Shown here: positions 24,412-36,130 of the stretch, piece after piece
How positions within the stretch are numbered: position 1 is the stretch's first letter
How the letters are laid out: every line of letters begins with the position of its first letter
DNA from: Pontederia crassipes
Taxonomy: Eukaryota > Streptophyta > Magnoliopsida > Commelinales > Pontederiaceae
NCBI GenBank assembly: GCA_030549335.1
Contig: CM060188.1
Coordinates: 64,672,696-64,736,695 of the forward strand
Length of the DNA: 64,000 bases
Direction of reading: 5' to 3'
The notes under the pieces: model-generated
Database searches by the model: none
Told to the model about the DNA's origin: nothing
The model's input: only the letters and a program-made list of their open reading frames with translations
Position numbers and translations under genes: made by a program

Positions 24412-25036
24412 TGCATGAGACACGTATCTGATATAATATTATTATTGTGTTGATTGTTAAAAGAACCCGACTGTTCCCTTTTGAATTATTAAGTCATGTT
24501 TCCCACTAAAATAGCGAGGAATATAAGACAGCTCTAAGTCGATAGTTGAATTGAATGTGATAGATTCCTTTTTTAAAACAAAATATAACTATTGTAGATA
24601 TAAAATATAATTTTGTTAATTAATAATACTGAGTAAAAATGAATTTTTATATAAAAATTTAAAAGTATATATTATTAAAATATAATATATTTACATCAAA
24701 TTATTTTTAACAAAATATAGAATTTTTTTGCTCGAAATGCAAATAATAAATAACAATAAATTAATATTTTTATAATAAATATATTATTACAATATATAAT
24801 ATTTTGTGAGAAATATCAGAGAGAAAATTTGAAGAAAAAGCATTAGATTCGAAAAAAATTGAAAACAAAAAGGAAATGCTACTGTTCTAAGTGGAGTAGG
24901 TTTCATCAAAGATCTTTAGTGTCAAACTTGTCACATAGAGTATTAAGTGGATAGCATTTTATTAGAATGAAAATGTTTATTATAAGATATTCTTTCCGGT
25001 AACATTTAGAGATTAACACAAAACATTATAAACTAT
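24412..25036. other. AT-rich sequence 3' of the kinase remnant
   Basis: No gene or repeat boundary seen. It would include any 3' UTR of the kinase. It ends at the ACTAT target site (25032-25036) of the Athila-like element. Confidence 0.5.
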
Positions 25037-27276
25037 TGACTCACATGAAGTGTGTATAGAGAATATGAGGCGTTGGCCTCTGAGACATAGGTTAACTCAA
25101 TACTCACGCGTGTTACTCTTGAACACAAGAATATATCGAAATAAAATTTTAAAATTTATAATCTCTCTACACTGTCGAAATGCCATCCGCAAGCGTACGA
25201 TGCATCATTATAGTGCTTGAGGTTCGATCCACAGAGAAACGATATTTGTAAAATTTTCGAAAAATCCTTTGGAGCAAACTCGACAAGAAAAGTAAATGCT
25301 GAAAACAAGGAAGAGGAATAGCAATGTGACAAAAAAAGAACTAATTGTTTTTGTGATTTTAGAAATGTAAAAGAGGAAAAATGTGAAGACATCGGTTAGT
25401 ATTAAGAAAAGTACAAGAGAACCAATGAAAGACACGTGCCGAGGACTTATGGGAGGTGCTTTTGTTACGGGATTCAAAATTCTTTAGCTTGAAATGATAT
25501 GGGTAAAACAACTAGTGTCTTTTTCACGCGCGCATTTGGTCAGTCTTGATAGTAAAGACACTCGACTCTGCATCCACACGTTTGTGTTGGTGGAAAGTCA
25601 ATGACTGCATGCATGAAAAGAATTCGCATAAAGGGTGCTATTATTGCTTTCACCTATGTTATCATCAAAGCATGAATTGAGCTTTACTTCGTTCAGAATT
25701 TGGATTTAGGTCTCGTATCCACTGAGTGTCAAGCATTCGAAAGAAATACACCTAAGGCAAGGAGGCTACGGTCATCTCACGCTTGCCTTGCTGGAATAGG
25801 GATGATTTTCTCAAGTTAAATGCAAGATACTAGTGTCTACGAGATGGTTTAGACATTTTGGAGGAGGAGGAAAATTTGATTCCGACAATATGATCTAGGA
25901 TTTACTGGAGGTCTTTTAGAAATGACTCACTTCTTATCTACCCTACTTGGGTCACTGATTTCGAGTGAAGTTTGAAGAATATCCCATCTTGAGTTAAGCC
26001 CTCCAGAATCGAAAGAAATCAACAATAACAATGGTGAAATGTACGAACACATTTTGGATCCGTTTAAGATGATCCAAACCTTCAACTCAATGCGGTCATT
26101 TATTACTAGAAATTTGGCATACGCATAACCTTTTTAGGTCGCAGATCAAAGAGTGAATGACGTCTAAACCAAACTATGAAGAATTCCATTGCTGACTCTA
26201 CGAAAACCTAAACTACGAACCACTGCATGCCTTGGGCTTGGTTTCTCCACGTTCGGTCTCTATGGATCCTATAACATCCGTATGGTGAGATGTGCAGGGT
26301 AGCAATGGTTCAGAGAACTCCTCCTAGCTCACAACTACGCGGAAAATATGAAAACCACGCACCTTCACTCGGGCTTGATTTTTCCACATTCGGTCGCGTT
26401 GGAGCCTATAACGTCCCTATGGTTAGGGGTGCATGGTGAAGATAGTTTACAAACTCAAATCCATGCGCAGATCCAAAAAAGATAAGGAGCCGAACAAATA
26501 AAACAGGGATCAAACTAATGCCATTGAAAACACAAGAAAGCTCAACACTCGGTATTGATAATGAAAAACATCAAAATAAAACACAATTAAAGAACATGAA
26601 TCCCAAATCACATAAGCACCTTCCAGCCTCAGCAGGGCCTGTTATTTACAGTTCATGTGGAGAAGACACATCTCTCCACGAATTGCCAAAGACATTATTT
26701 TCTAGCTCTCTATTCTTTCTTTTCTCTCGTATCTCTGACTACTTCCAGAATCTTCCTCCTTTTGCTTATAGTTTCTCCTCCTTTTATTCCGTTCCTCCTC
26801 CTCTACCTATCGACCTCTGCTTGCCATCGGTTCTTCTCCTCTCCTTCTTTGTCTGTCCCTTTGCCATCGCCTGCAACTCATAGCTTTTTTGTGGTCCCTG
26901 CCACTTGGGAAGCTTCCTTGCACTAGGGAGGTGAAGGAGCTGGCTGATCTCCAAATTACAGATGGTGTTTGCTGTTTGACTGTTTGGCTTCTTCCTCAAC
27001 CCGAAAGCAATCCACCATTCTTTGATGCAGATAGTAGTGTTTGGTTCAGCCGCTCTACTTCATTCCTTGGAGCTCATCGACCCCCTACAGAAAGGGACAT
27101 TTATCCAAGTGAATTTTCAAGCTAAGAAGAATAAACTTTAGTAGTAATATGCAAATGAATGTTTATGTGGAGAACATTAGTGCCATGCACATGTTTACGT
27201 AAGGAAATAATTATATAATAGGTAATATGTGCATGCGAAATAATAGTGAAAATATAGGTCATAAATCTCCACATCA
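25037..27276 (-). repeat. Athila-like element, 3' LTR (left copy)
   Basis: 2240 bp; plus-strand ends are TGACTCACATG and TCTCCACATCA. Relative to the right copy it holds about 575 extra bp around 25395-25970. It contains two ~150-bp units near 26220 and 26365 (CTTGGTTTCTCCACGTTCGG and CCTATAACGTCCCTATGG words) and a pyrimidine-rich tract at 26685-26880. An open frame in that tract (26518-26883) is matched in the other LTR but looks like a composition effect. Confidence 0.9.
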
Positions 27277-27291
27277 ACTCCCCCAGACTTA
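27277..27291 (-). promoter_or_regulatory. Polypurine tract
   Basis: On the minus strand the sequence reads TAAGTCTGGGGGAGT and then enters the 3' LTR. This is the common form of the polypurine tract in plant Athila-type elements. Confidence 0.85.
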
Positions 27292-28743
27292 AAGTTTTTC
27301 TTGTCCTCAAACAATCAACTAAGAATTTAGGCTTGGAGCACATCATGAACATGCATCATAATTCCTCATCCCTTTTCCTGACATCGCCCATCTGTCATCT
27401 AGTCCTTTTTAGTTTGTTTTAACACTGCCTTGACAATGTCACCACAGAAGCTCCTATACTAATGGGATACACGTGCTCCATATTAGATGGTCGTCTACAT
27501 GCAAGTTTTCTAGAAATATTCATACAACAATGTTTGTCCTCATGCTGTAAAGGGGCTAACCGACTTATTCATTTTCAAAAGTTCTTCGAATTCATATACA
27601 ATAGCTCTTTAGTTGCATGATGAAATAAAGTATAATTTCAACACAGGTGGTTCCATTCAACAGTCCCTAACTTTTCTTCCTGAAATAATGGACATAGGGT
27701 GCTAGTGGTGCCTTGGGGGCATACTCTTGTCTTTCCCAAACTGAGTAGATAGCAGAGTAGTTATTGGTGCTTTATTTATTCGATTTTTTTTAAACAAACA
27801 GGGTCTCACAACATTCCCCACCGGTTCTTCCTAGAATACTAGGATGAGGGCACTTGTGCTTTTATTGAAAACAAAAGAAAAGTTCCCATTATGCAAAGGA
27901 AGAGCTACTACATATCATTAAGTGTATTTTAGTATTTTTAAAATGTCGGTCAGTAGATTTCGAGCAAGTGACAAATCGTTGAATGCATGAATGAGCCTAG
28001 GTAATAGCATGTAGAGGACTATCCAATATCTAGTGACGGGCTTTGATGTCATATCAGGGTATCAAAATTAAAATTTGTGAAATCTTTGAAATGTTGACAT
28101 TCAGGCATATTAGTAGAGTGAGGGGTAAATAATGCATTCTATGATATTTCTCAGCTAAATGCTGGAGGGCAATTCAAATCTTTCGTAAGGGATTGCATGA
28201 TGCATGTCAACATATCATAAAACTTTTCAAAATATTTATTAATAGAACTTTAAACACGACCATTTTTAACGAGTAGAGCTAAAGAAACTATGTACAATGA
28301 TGCTAAAAGTTTGGAAATATGGGTGGAAAACATACCATTGTACTCCCAAACTTAAAGACAACACTGCCCTCAGTGTGTTCAAGCCGAGACAGGAATAGAG
28401 CTTAAGAGGAAGACGAGTGTGTGTGGGAACTAGTGGGTTCCCCCAGACTTGCTTCAATGCGTAGGATGGCAGCATTCTGGTTTTGGAGTAGACGTTTTAT
28501 TCAGATGTTGCTTCGTCTTAACTTGATCACTTGCAGGGAAAGATCAGAAATAATTTGTTGAAGGTCAGAGAGGGTACATTTCGTGGCATCGTCAGTTGTC
28601 GATTTTGGTTCAGGGGACTTCTATTTTTTGGAGATTGGTGATGCAGGATCAGAGGAGTGGTGGTGGCCTTGCTCTGGTGTTGATTTGGTCAGCTTGGCAC
28701 TTTGCTTGAGATGTTCCGGGGTGATATTCCAGTTAGATTATGA
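27292..28743 (-). other. Element 3' untranslated spacer
   Basis: About 1.45 kb between the env-like region and the 3' LTR. No coding domain was found on either strand. A non-coding spacer here is usual for Athila-type elements. Confidence 0.5.
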
Positions 28744-29706
28744 TCAGATGGAAACTTTGTCGGGGTTGGGGAGGCACAACTTTTGGTGAGTTCCTTTGAC
28801 GAGCAAAAACTTGTGGTGTCCATCGATATCGATCAAGTTCCATTTGCGGAGGGTTCTCATGTCTATGGTCATAGATCCTTGGGTTGTTTCCAAAGAACCA
28901 AGCTCCAGATCGCAGTGGATGTTGATCATTGTAATGATCCCGCCGAATGCAATTGCGCCCGACTTCATCTCAACACATTTGTTCCAATTTGACAACAGAT
29001 GTCCCAAGAGGTTTACTTGTTTTCCATAGAGAAATGCATCAATGATAAACAAGTTGGAATCAATGATGTGGGACTCTATGTTTGCTCGGCCTAGGATGGT
29101 GGACGAGATGAGGCGATGAAAACATCTGATGATGAGATTAGAGATCGCAGAGGCCCGTGCTCTTGTCCTTTCGGTCTGATTGTCGGTGATTTTGGCCAAG
29201 ATGCCTTGGGTGTTGAAACGTTGTGGCGTTAGGCATCCGGGGAAATAGGGCAAGGCAAGAACTTGGCTGAGCTTTTGGTAAGAGCACTGTAAATCTTTGT
29301 TAAATAGTCGGAAAAAAAATGGTTTCTCATCGTTTGTCATCCTTGTAGGAACTCAGGAATTCTTGGACAAGGGGAGGGTAAGTGGGATAGACAGACAGAG
29401 CGCCCATTTTCTCGGTGACGCGCTCCATGTCATCGAGGAAACCAAGGGAGGACAAAACATCGCGATCTACAAATTTTGTGGGGAGGATAGGGCGTGCCAT
29501 GTGAGATTTGTACTGGCGTCGCTGGTGGGAGGAGGAGAAGACAATTTCGTTAGGAGGGTAGACAAGATTGGGGTCTTTGTCTTCAGAGAAGACGTATGAG
29601 TCGAATGGGGTGCTGAGTGCATTTCTTGTGCCAGGTTTGCAGATGAAGGAGTAGACGATGGACTTGCAGCATTTTTAGAGGGGGTAGGCGAACGTTCGCC
29701 ATGCAT
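28744..29706 (-). pseudogene. Env-like region of the Athila-type element
   Basis: A 198-codon open frame (28744-29340), with related coding sequence in other frames up to 29706. Its layout (FFFRLFNKDLQCSYQKL, then a segment around HIIDSNLFIIDAFLYGKQVN and LGHLL) resembles the 'putative plant transposon protein' region found after pol in Athila elements, often called env-like. Its biochemical role is unknown. The upstream part is serine/threonine/proline-rich. A stop and frame changes between 29340 and 29470 disable it. The family assignment is from memory of the motif pattern. Confidence 0.55.
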
Positions 29707-31038
29707 CTAGTGAAAAGATGAGCTTGGAGAAATAGTTCATGGAAAAGTTCAGCTGGGTGGGAAGAATATTCAGATGAAGAATGTTGATTCGTGACAGGTG
29801 TACGTGACTTGGGTGGAGAAGGTGGTTTGGCGGAGAAGGAGTTATGTTGAGGTCTGGTGGTGGTCGACGGGTGTACGTTCTGGTGAAGGGCGAGTGAGAA
29901 GATGAAGGATAGGTGGAGGCGGGTGGTAGGGGAATTGACCCTGCTTCTTTCTCAGTCGGTGGTTACATTGCAGGCTCCTGCCGTCTTGGATCCCCTTCAT
30001 TTTGCTCCATTTTTCTTTGACAGATCATTGGGGTGAAATGAAGCGCCTTCATGTTGTGGCGTGGATGGTGATAGTACATCATAAGCCTGCGCTTGAGGTA
30101 TCTAGTCTGCTACTGGCCCTTCCTCGGCATCTTTGCTTGGCGTTTCCTTGATGCTAGGGGTATCTTCTTGTATCACGATCATCGGTCATGCCCGGGGTGG
30201 TTTTCGCGCTACTAATTTGACCCTTTTGTTCGGTAGTTGGGGCGGCATCTTGTCTGCGGCTCGGATTCATGCGTTGTTCGATCATTTGCTTTTTGAGGGT
30301 TTCACAGGCATCTTTGTCTTCGAGGGTCCTTCAGTACTGGGCGCTTGAACAGCCTCTCTGCTTTCTGCGATGGCTATTGGTGAGGATCTCCTTGAACTAC
30401 TGTGAAGCATGGATCACAAGTGTGGCGCGGGTGCTTGCAAAGGGGTTTCCATCTAGGTAGGCATTCTCTGAGGAACTTCTTCTTCGTCATCACTGAAAAT
30501 GATCTGTTGGGGGCCTGAGTGCTTGGGTGTCCAACACACACCTCTTGACTTATTCCTAGTGAGCACCATGTTGGCCAGTGAGGGTGGAAAATAGTTTTTT
30601 GGGCAAAGGGTTTTGTTGGGAGGAAATGTTTTGACATTTGGAGAAGATGAAGGGTTTTCTGTGTAGAGAGGATTTTGAATGGGGGAAATGATAGCTTGTT
30701 CAACGGGTCACTATGCCTCGTACGTGATGTAGTAACTTTTGATGAAGTTTCAGAAAGGATAGAAAGTGGGGAAATAGGTTATGGGGTGAGGCCACATGGA
30801 TAGGAAATCACCTTAGTGTTGGTTGGTCGTGATGGTGGGCTCTAGAGATGATTTCGGGATCGAATTTTTTGTGAAATGGCTGCACTACACGACAAAGTTT
30901 CTTTTGCTTGGTGGCCTACAATGTTTTCCGCCATTCCTTCAACAAAATAGCCCGTGATTTGTGAAAATTTTGTTCCTGCCGTTGCACCTCAGACTTGATA
31001 ATGCATCTTCCATCTCTTAAGTTCAGCGTTCCTCTAAC
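29707..31038 (-). other. Degenerate pol/env linker
   Basis: No continuous frame. Short minus-strand frames such as 30374-30703 have no recognisable domain. By position it would be the integrase C-terminus to env-like N-terminus of the element. Confidence 0.4.
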
Positions 31039-32330
31039 ATGTACATCTTACTGGATGCCTTGTTATTTATAGAAAGGAGAATACTTAGAGAAGTTGTTAG
31101 GGATTGGGTGCCTCCCAAGAAGCGCCTTTGTTTAGTGTCGTTGGCTCGACGTTATTGGGGCGGTGATCAGTTGACTGGAGGGGATTGTAGAAGAAGAGTG
31201 TATTCAGTAACCACTAGGTTTGGTTCTCGATATAGCTTCACTCTATGGCCATTTACCTTGAATGTGCCTCCCCGTTCTGCTCAAGTTCCACTACCCTTGA
31301 TGGATACAGTTTCACAAGCTTAAAGGGTCCTATCCATCATGACTTTAGTTTACTAGGGAATAATCGAAATATGGAACTAAAAAGTAGAACCAAATCCCCT
31401 TCTCTGAGTTGTCTCTGTTGGATGTTCTTTTCATGCCATCTTTTGGTTTTATCTTTGAAAATGGTTGAATTCTTGAAAGCGATGTCTCTTAGTCATTCCA
31501 GCTCTACTAACTGAAGCATTTGGTTCTCTCCCGGGCTTTTTAAATCAAAGTTAAAGAACTTTATTGCCCAGAAGGCTCTATGCTGTAACTCAATTGGCAA
31601 GTGACATGCCTTCCCATATACTAATTTATAAGGAGTTGTCCCTAAAGAGGTTTTAAATGAAGTCCTGTAAGCCCAAAGCGCGTCATCAAACTTTGAGCTC
31701 CAATCTCTCCTAGAACTTGCTACTGTCTCCTCCATAATTGCTTTGATTTGTCTGTTAGAGGTTTCCACTTGTCCAGATGTTTGTGGATGATATGGGGTAG
31801 GAATCCTGTGAGTGACACCATACTTTGATGACAGAGTGTTGAATTGTCTTTCCTAGAAGTGTTTTCCTCCATCACCGATGACAATCGCGGCATACCAAAT
31901 CTGGGAAAAGTAACCTTGGAAAATAGCTTGGTCACGTGATGGGAATCACAATGGGTGGTGGGTATAGCTTCCACCCATTTGGAGAAATAATCGACTCCTA
32001 CTGGGATATACTTGTATTTCCCCAACCTTGGAAAAGGTCCTATGTAATCAATTCTCCAGACATCGAAAAGTTCTACTGCTTGAATGCTGGTCTGTGGAAT
32101 TTTGCGCCTTCGTGAAATATTCTCGGTTCTCTAAAATTTATCACAAGAGTTGAAAAATTGATAAACATCTTTGAATAGTGTTGGCCAAGTAAAACCTGCT
32201 TGAAGGATCTTTGATGCGATTTGCTGCACACCTTCGTGTCCCCCATAGACGAGTGTGTGGCACGCGGAGATGATCTCCTATATAGAATCTTCCGATATAC
32301 ATCTCCTTAACTGGCCGTCCGAACATTCCT
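31039..32330 (-). pseudogene. Integrase of the Athila-like element
   Basis: Pieces in more than one frame. N-terminal zinc finger near 32150-32280: the two histidines are readable (HTLVYGGH), but the CX2C pair is damaged. First catalytic aspartate near 32060 (FDVWRIDYIGP), followed by VGVDYFSKWVEAIPT. The second-aspartate region near 31870 is frameshifted. The catalytic glutamate is in the [13 protein letters not shown] stretch at 31725-31768, followed by [20 protein letters not shown] and [10 protein letters not shown]. Downstream, near 31350-31490, a C-terminal part with LREGDLVLLF can be read. The normal role is insertion of element cDNA into the chromosome; this copy is dead. Confidence 0.85.
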
Positions 32331-34037
32331 TCAACAGATACAGATCATCCCAAAAGTATTTCTTTGCTTCTGATAAAAATCTCTTCCTTCTATTATAGTC
32401 CAGATTGTTGGGAGGAATTTTCCCAGCTTTAAAATTTGCTGTGTCGGCAAACCATGAGCATGTGTTGACTGAAATAGAGAACAAGACATCATCTGGTAAT
32501 TCTACTATGATTGGTGAATCGACTTCTGCTTCATTCCTCTTGCACTCAATTCTTGACAAGTGATCGACCACCTGATTTTCTGATCCACTTCTATCTCTGA
32601 TCTCCCAGATTGAATTCTTGTAGTGAAAGTATCCACCTGATTAACCTTGGCTTGGATTCTTTCTTGGAGAAAAGATATTTAAGGGCCAAATGATCTGTAT
32701 GGATAATGACTTTTGATCTGACCAAGTACGGCCTGAACGTTTCCATTGCGAACTCCACCGCAAGCAGCTCCTTTTCAGTTATGTAATTTTGTTGAGCCGA
32801 ATCCAAGATCTTGTTGGCATAGTAAACAACGTGTATGACTTTATCTTTCTTCTGACCTAAAGTTGCTCCTATTACGTAGTCGCTTGCATCACACATCACC
32901 TCGAAGAGTATAAACCAGTCAGGGGGGTTGCGTGCTGAGATGAGAGCTCGTTTGATCCTTTCAAAAGCATGAATGGAATTTGGGCTCATGACAAATTTTT
33001 CATCCTTATGTAGTAAGTTGGCGAGGAGTTTGGCTATCTGGGAGAAGTTGTTGATGAACCTTCTATAAAACCTGTATGCCCCAAAAAGCTTCGGACTCCC
33101 CTAACATTCACATGCGGTGGCAACTTTTTGACCACTTCGATCTTAGCACGGTCTACTTCAATGCCTCGCCGTGAGATTACATGACCTAGAACAACTCCTT
33201 GTTGCACCATAAAGTGACATTTTTCTCAATTCAGAGTCAAGTTGACTTCTTCACACCTCTGCAAACAGATTTGTTAGACAACAATCAAAGGAAGATCCAT
33301 GGACAGAAAAATTTCATGAATATTTTCATGATATTTTCTACAAAGTCAGAGAATATGGATATCATGTAGCAGGGGCATTGCAAAGGCTGAATGGCATACG
33401 TCGGTATGCGAAAGTCCCGTATGGATAAGTGAATGTGGTTTTTTCCTAGTCCTCAGGGTGTATTAGGATTTGAAGAAAACCTAAAAAGCCATCTAAATAA
33501 CAGAAGTAAGAGTGCTTTGCAAGTCATTCTAGCATTTGGTCTATGAAGGGGAGGGGAAAATGATCTTTTCTAGTGGCTTTGTTCAATTTTTTGAAGTCTA
33601 TGCACATACGCCACACTGTGGTAGTGCATTGGGCTATGTTTTCTCCTTTATAATTTTTATACCGCAGTTATTCCCCTTTTTTTTTGGAACAACCTGAATG
33701 GAACTCACCCATTTACTATTGGAAATGGTATAGATCAGTCTTGCATCTAACAGTTTCACGACTTCTTTTTTACTACATCTTGAAGGATGGGATTCAGCCT
33801 TCTTTTGAATTCCCTAGTGGGTTTGGCGTTATCCTCTAGAAGGATCCTATGCATGCATAAAGCGGGGCTAAGCCCTTTAATATCCTCTATGGTGTAGCCT
33901 ATGACCTTTCTATGCTTCCGCAGTGTATTCAATAAAGATTTAGTCTGGTCTTTAGTGAGGGCAGAATTAACAATGACGGGGTAAGAAGAATTTGGTCTAA
34001 GAAATTCATACCTGAGGGTAGAGGGAAGTGGTTTCAT
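32331..34037 (-). pseudogene. Reverse transcriptase-RNase H of the Athila-like element
   Basis: Reading right to left: RT N-terminal region at 33756-34037 (KPLPSTLRYEFLRPNSSYPV, then RRLNPILQDVVKK), a badly broken RT palm at 33000-33755, RNase H at 32591-32989 ([47 protein letters not shown]), and the spacer toward integrase at 32278-32571. The usual FMDD catalytic motif cannot be read in frame. Several stops are TGA or TAA where the family has Trp or Gln. The reaction would be RNA-templated DNA synthesis plus removal of the RNA strand. Confidence 0.85.
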
Positions 34038-34039
34038 CT

Positions 34040-34632
34040 CTACCTGTGGTATCGTTGACGCGTGTGACTTTGGTGTGCCCCTTGGAATGCTAATCTAGCT
34101 TTGCTAGTTGGATAAATCAGGCATGTTTTGTCGTCCTGGAGTGTAGAGCTGGTGCTTCCTTCATTAGCTTCTTCTCCTTCTAGTATTGTCATTAATTCCC
34201 TGCATTCCTTTGAAGTGGCTATGGCCACCTCTTTCTCTCCAGTCAAACAATTTCCTAAAGGATCGTTGATCAACATGAGGTTAAGGACTTCTTTAACACT
34301 TGACTCCACTATATCTTCGATTGCATTCATGTCTGTCAGACTCGGGTGTTTCAATGCTCGAGTTAGGTTGAATTCTATAGTTTTTTTCGACATCGATGAT
34401 GGCTCCCGCTGTAGCTAAGAATGATCTTTCTAAGATGAGTGGGGTGTTTGTATCTTCTTCCATATCTAAAATTACAAAATCAGCAGGTATAAAGAATTTT
34501 CCCACTCTAATTGGAACATCTTCGATGATCCCCTATGGATGCATGATTGAGGGGTCAACAAGTTGGAGAATCATATTGGTTGGCTTCATTTTTGCAGGCC
34601 CTAGTTGCTGATACATTGATAGAGATATTAAG
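34040..34632 (-). pseudogene. Protease C-terminal half and protease-RT linker
   Basis: The frame at 34293-34505 has the gypsy protease continuation (IPADFVILDMEEDTNTPLIL then RSFLATAGAIIDV). The part at 34506-34627 (YQQLGPAKMKPTN..LQLVDPS) joins it to the split point at 34632, with one stop. The linker at 34040-34393 carries the KNYRIQ..-side extension typical of the region before RT. Confidence 0.8.
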
Positions 34633-35951
34633 TGACAAATCTCCTGCAAGTATACGGAGTCAATGTCATAGTATATAAAATATCGTCCCACAGGAAAGAG
34701 TTCAAGTATTAGAATTATATGATTCTAAATGATATCTAAACGGTCAGAAAGAGTTGAAATAATAATAAAAACTAAATAAAGTGAAATGCCGAAATGAGTG
34801 CAGAAAATGATGAGAATTGATTACGAGAAACAAATGAGAATAAAAGTTCTCGGGTTTTGAATCCACCTAGGGTATTGATCATAGAGAATTTAAAGATAAT
34901 AAAATCATTAGTGTTCTACTCAATCTTCAAAAGTCATGCATCTCCTTTTCAGGCAAACACAATTCTAATTAAAATAATAAACGCCTACTTTCGTGGTCAT
35001 TTAAATTATTTTAATTGCATTATAAGCCAACATTCATAAGTAAAATGATTATCCTTATTTCTAAGAAACAATACATTTCATGTCATTCATTTGAACGAAT
35101 CTTGATGAAATACTTTCGTAATCAAGAAGATCTTAAGTCGCTTAATTAAGTGGCCAATCTAATATAAGCATTTCATCAAGCACATGAAAGACAAAGAACA
35201 CATCAGATCAAATAAAAATATTCTCTAAAGATCAACCATAGGTTTCATCAAACCCGAAAAAAAGAACTTTAGCCACGCATAGAGAAAGAAATCATCATCG
35301 AAACGTAAGAGTTCATAAAAAGATAATGAGATTAAGTCTAAGAAAAGTACAGAGATGCAAAGAAAAATAAGAGTTCATCTTAGCCATTTTGACCTCCTCC
35401 AAAACAAGTTCTGACCCCTATTTTCGTCTCCAAAAATCTCTTTTATAGTCCCCTCAAATTAGGGTTACAAGAATGCCCTAAATACCCCAAAAATTAGTCC
35501 AATACGATCAAAATAGGTCCAATACGGCCTAGGATGACGCGTTACGGTCTGTTGGATCAAGTCATATTGATTCTGGAGCGCGATACGGCCTGAAGAACTT
35601 TAATACGGACAAACTAGCTTAAATACGACTTGCCCATATTTTCTAACGCGTGATCAATATGACTTGACTGGCTTTAATACGGGCAAAGTGGCAAAAATAC
35701 AGCCAACCCGTATTTTTCACTGTGAGCTCAATATGACCTGAAGGGCTTTAATACTGGCTGCAAGGCTTTAATACTGGCTGCCCGTATTGAGTCTTTATAG
35801 ATGTATTTTTGCCAGATTTTCATGGTTCCTGAAACAAATCAAACAATAATGTAGATTATGAAATCTTTGATGATTAAAGATGAAATAATATAAAACACAT
35901 CAATCTTGATGATAATTACATTAAAATAATTGAATAAATACATGATTATCA
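34633..35951 (-). mobile_element. Solo LTR of a second gypsy family, inside the protease gene
   Basis: 1319 bp, plus-strand ends TGACAAATCTCC and GATTATCA, flanked by a perfect 5-bp duplication TTAAG (34628-34632 and 35952-35956). No interior or second LTR is present, so it is a solo LTR left by LTR-LTR recombination. It interrupts the protease just after the active-site loop. Orientation is inferred as minus because the CTGCAAGTATACGG motif lies at its left end, as in the other minus-strand LTRs here. Between 35480 and 35790, AATACGG-like words recur many times. Confidence 0.85.
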
Positions 35952-36130
35952 TTAAGCTCACACTGGCTCCTAGATTACATAAGGCTCGGTTGACCTTCAG
36001 ATTTACTATCTCGCATGGGATTGAGAAGCTTCTAGGGTCTTTCAGTTTTGGCGGCAATTTGTTTAGGATGGCAGCACTGACTTCTGCTGTGAGGGCAACT
36101 ATTTCTGAGAGTCAATCTTTCTTTTCCTAG
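35952..36130 (-). pseudogene. Protease N-terminal half
   Basis: Minus-strand frame with PPKLKDPRSFSIPCEIVN and the active-site loop, here CNLGASVSLM. The family has DLGAS, so the catalytic aspartate is replaced by Asn (a G-to-A change on the coding strand). It continues at 34627 on the other side of the solo LTR. Confidence 0.85.

Noticed and set aside
26518..26883. A 121-codon hydrophobic ORF in the left Athila-like LTR, with a 142-codon relative at 62942-63370 in the right LTR
   Set aside because: Both come from the same pyrimidine-rich tract of the LTR; reading frames diverge after small indels, so conservation is at the DNA level rather than of a protein.
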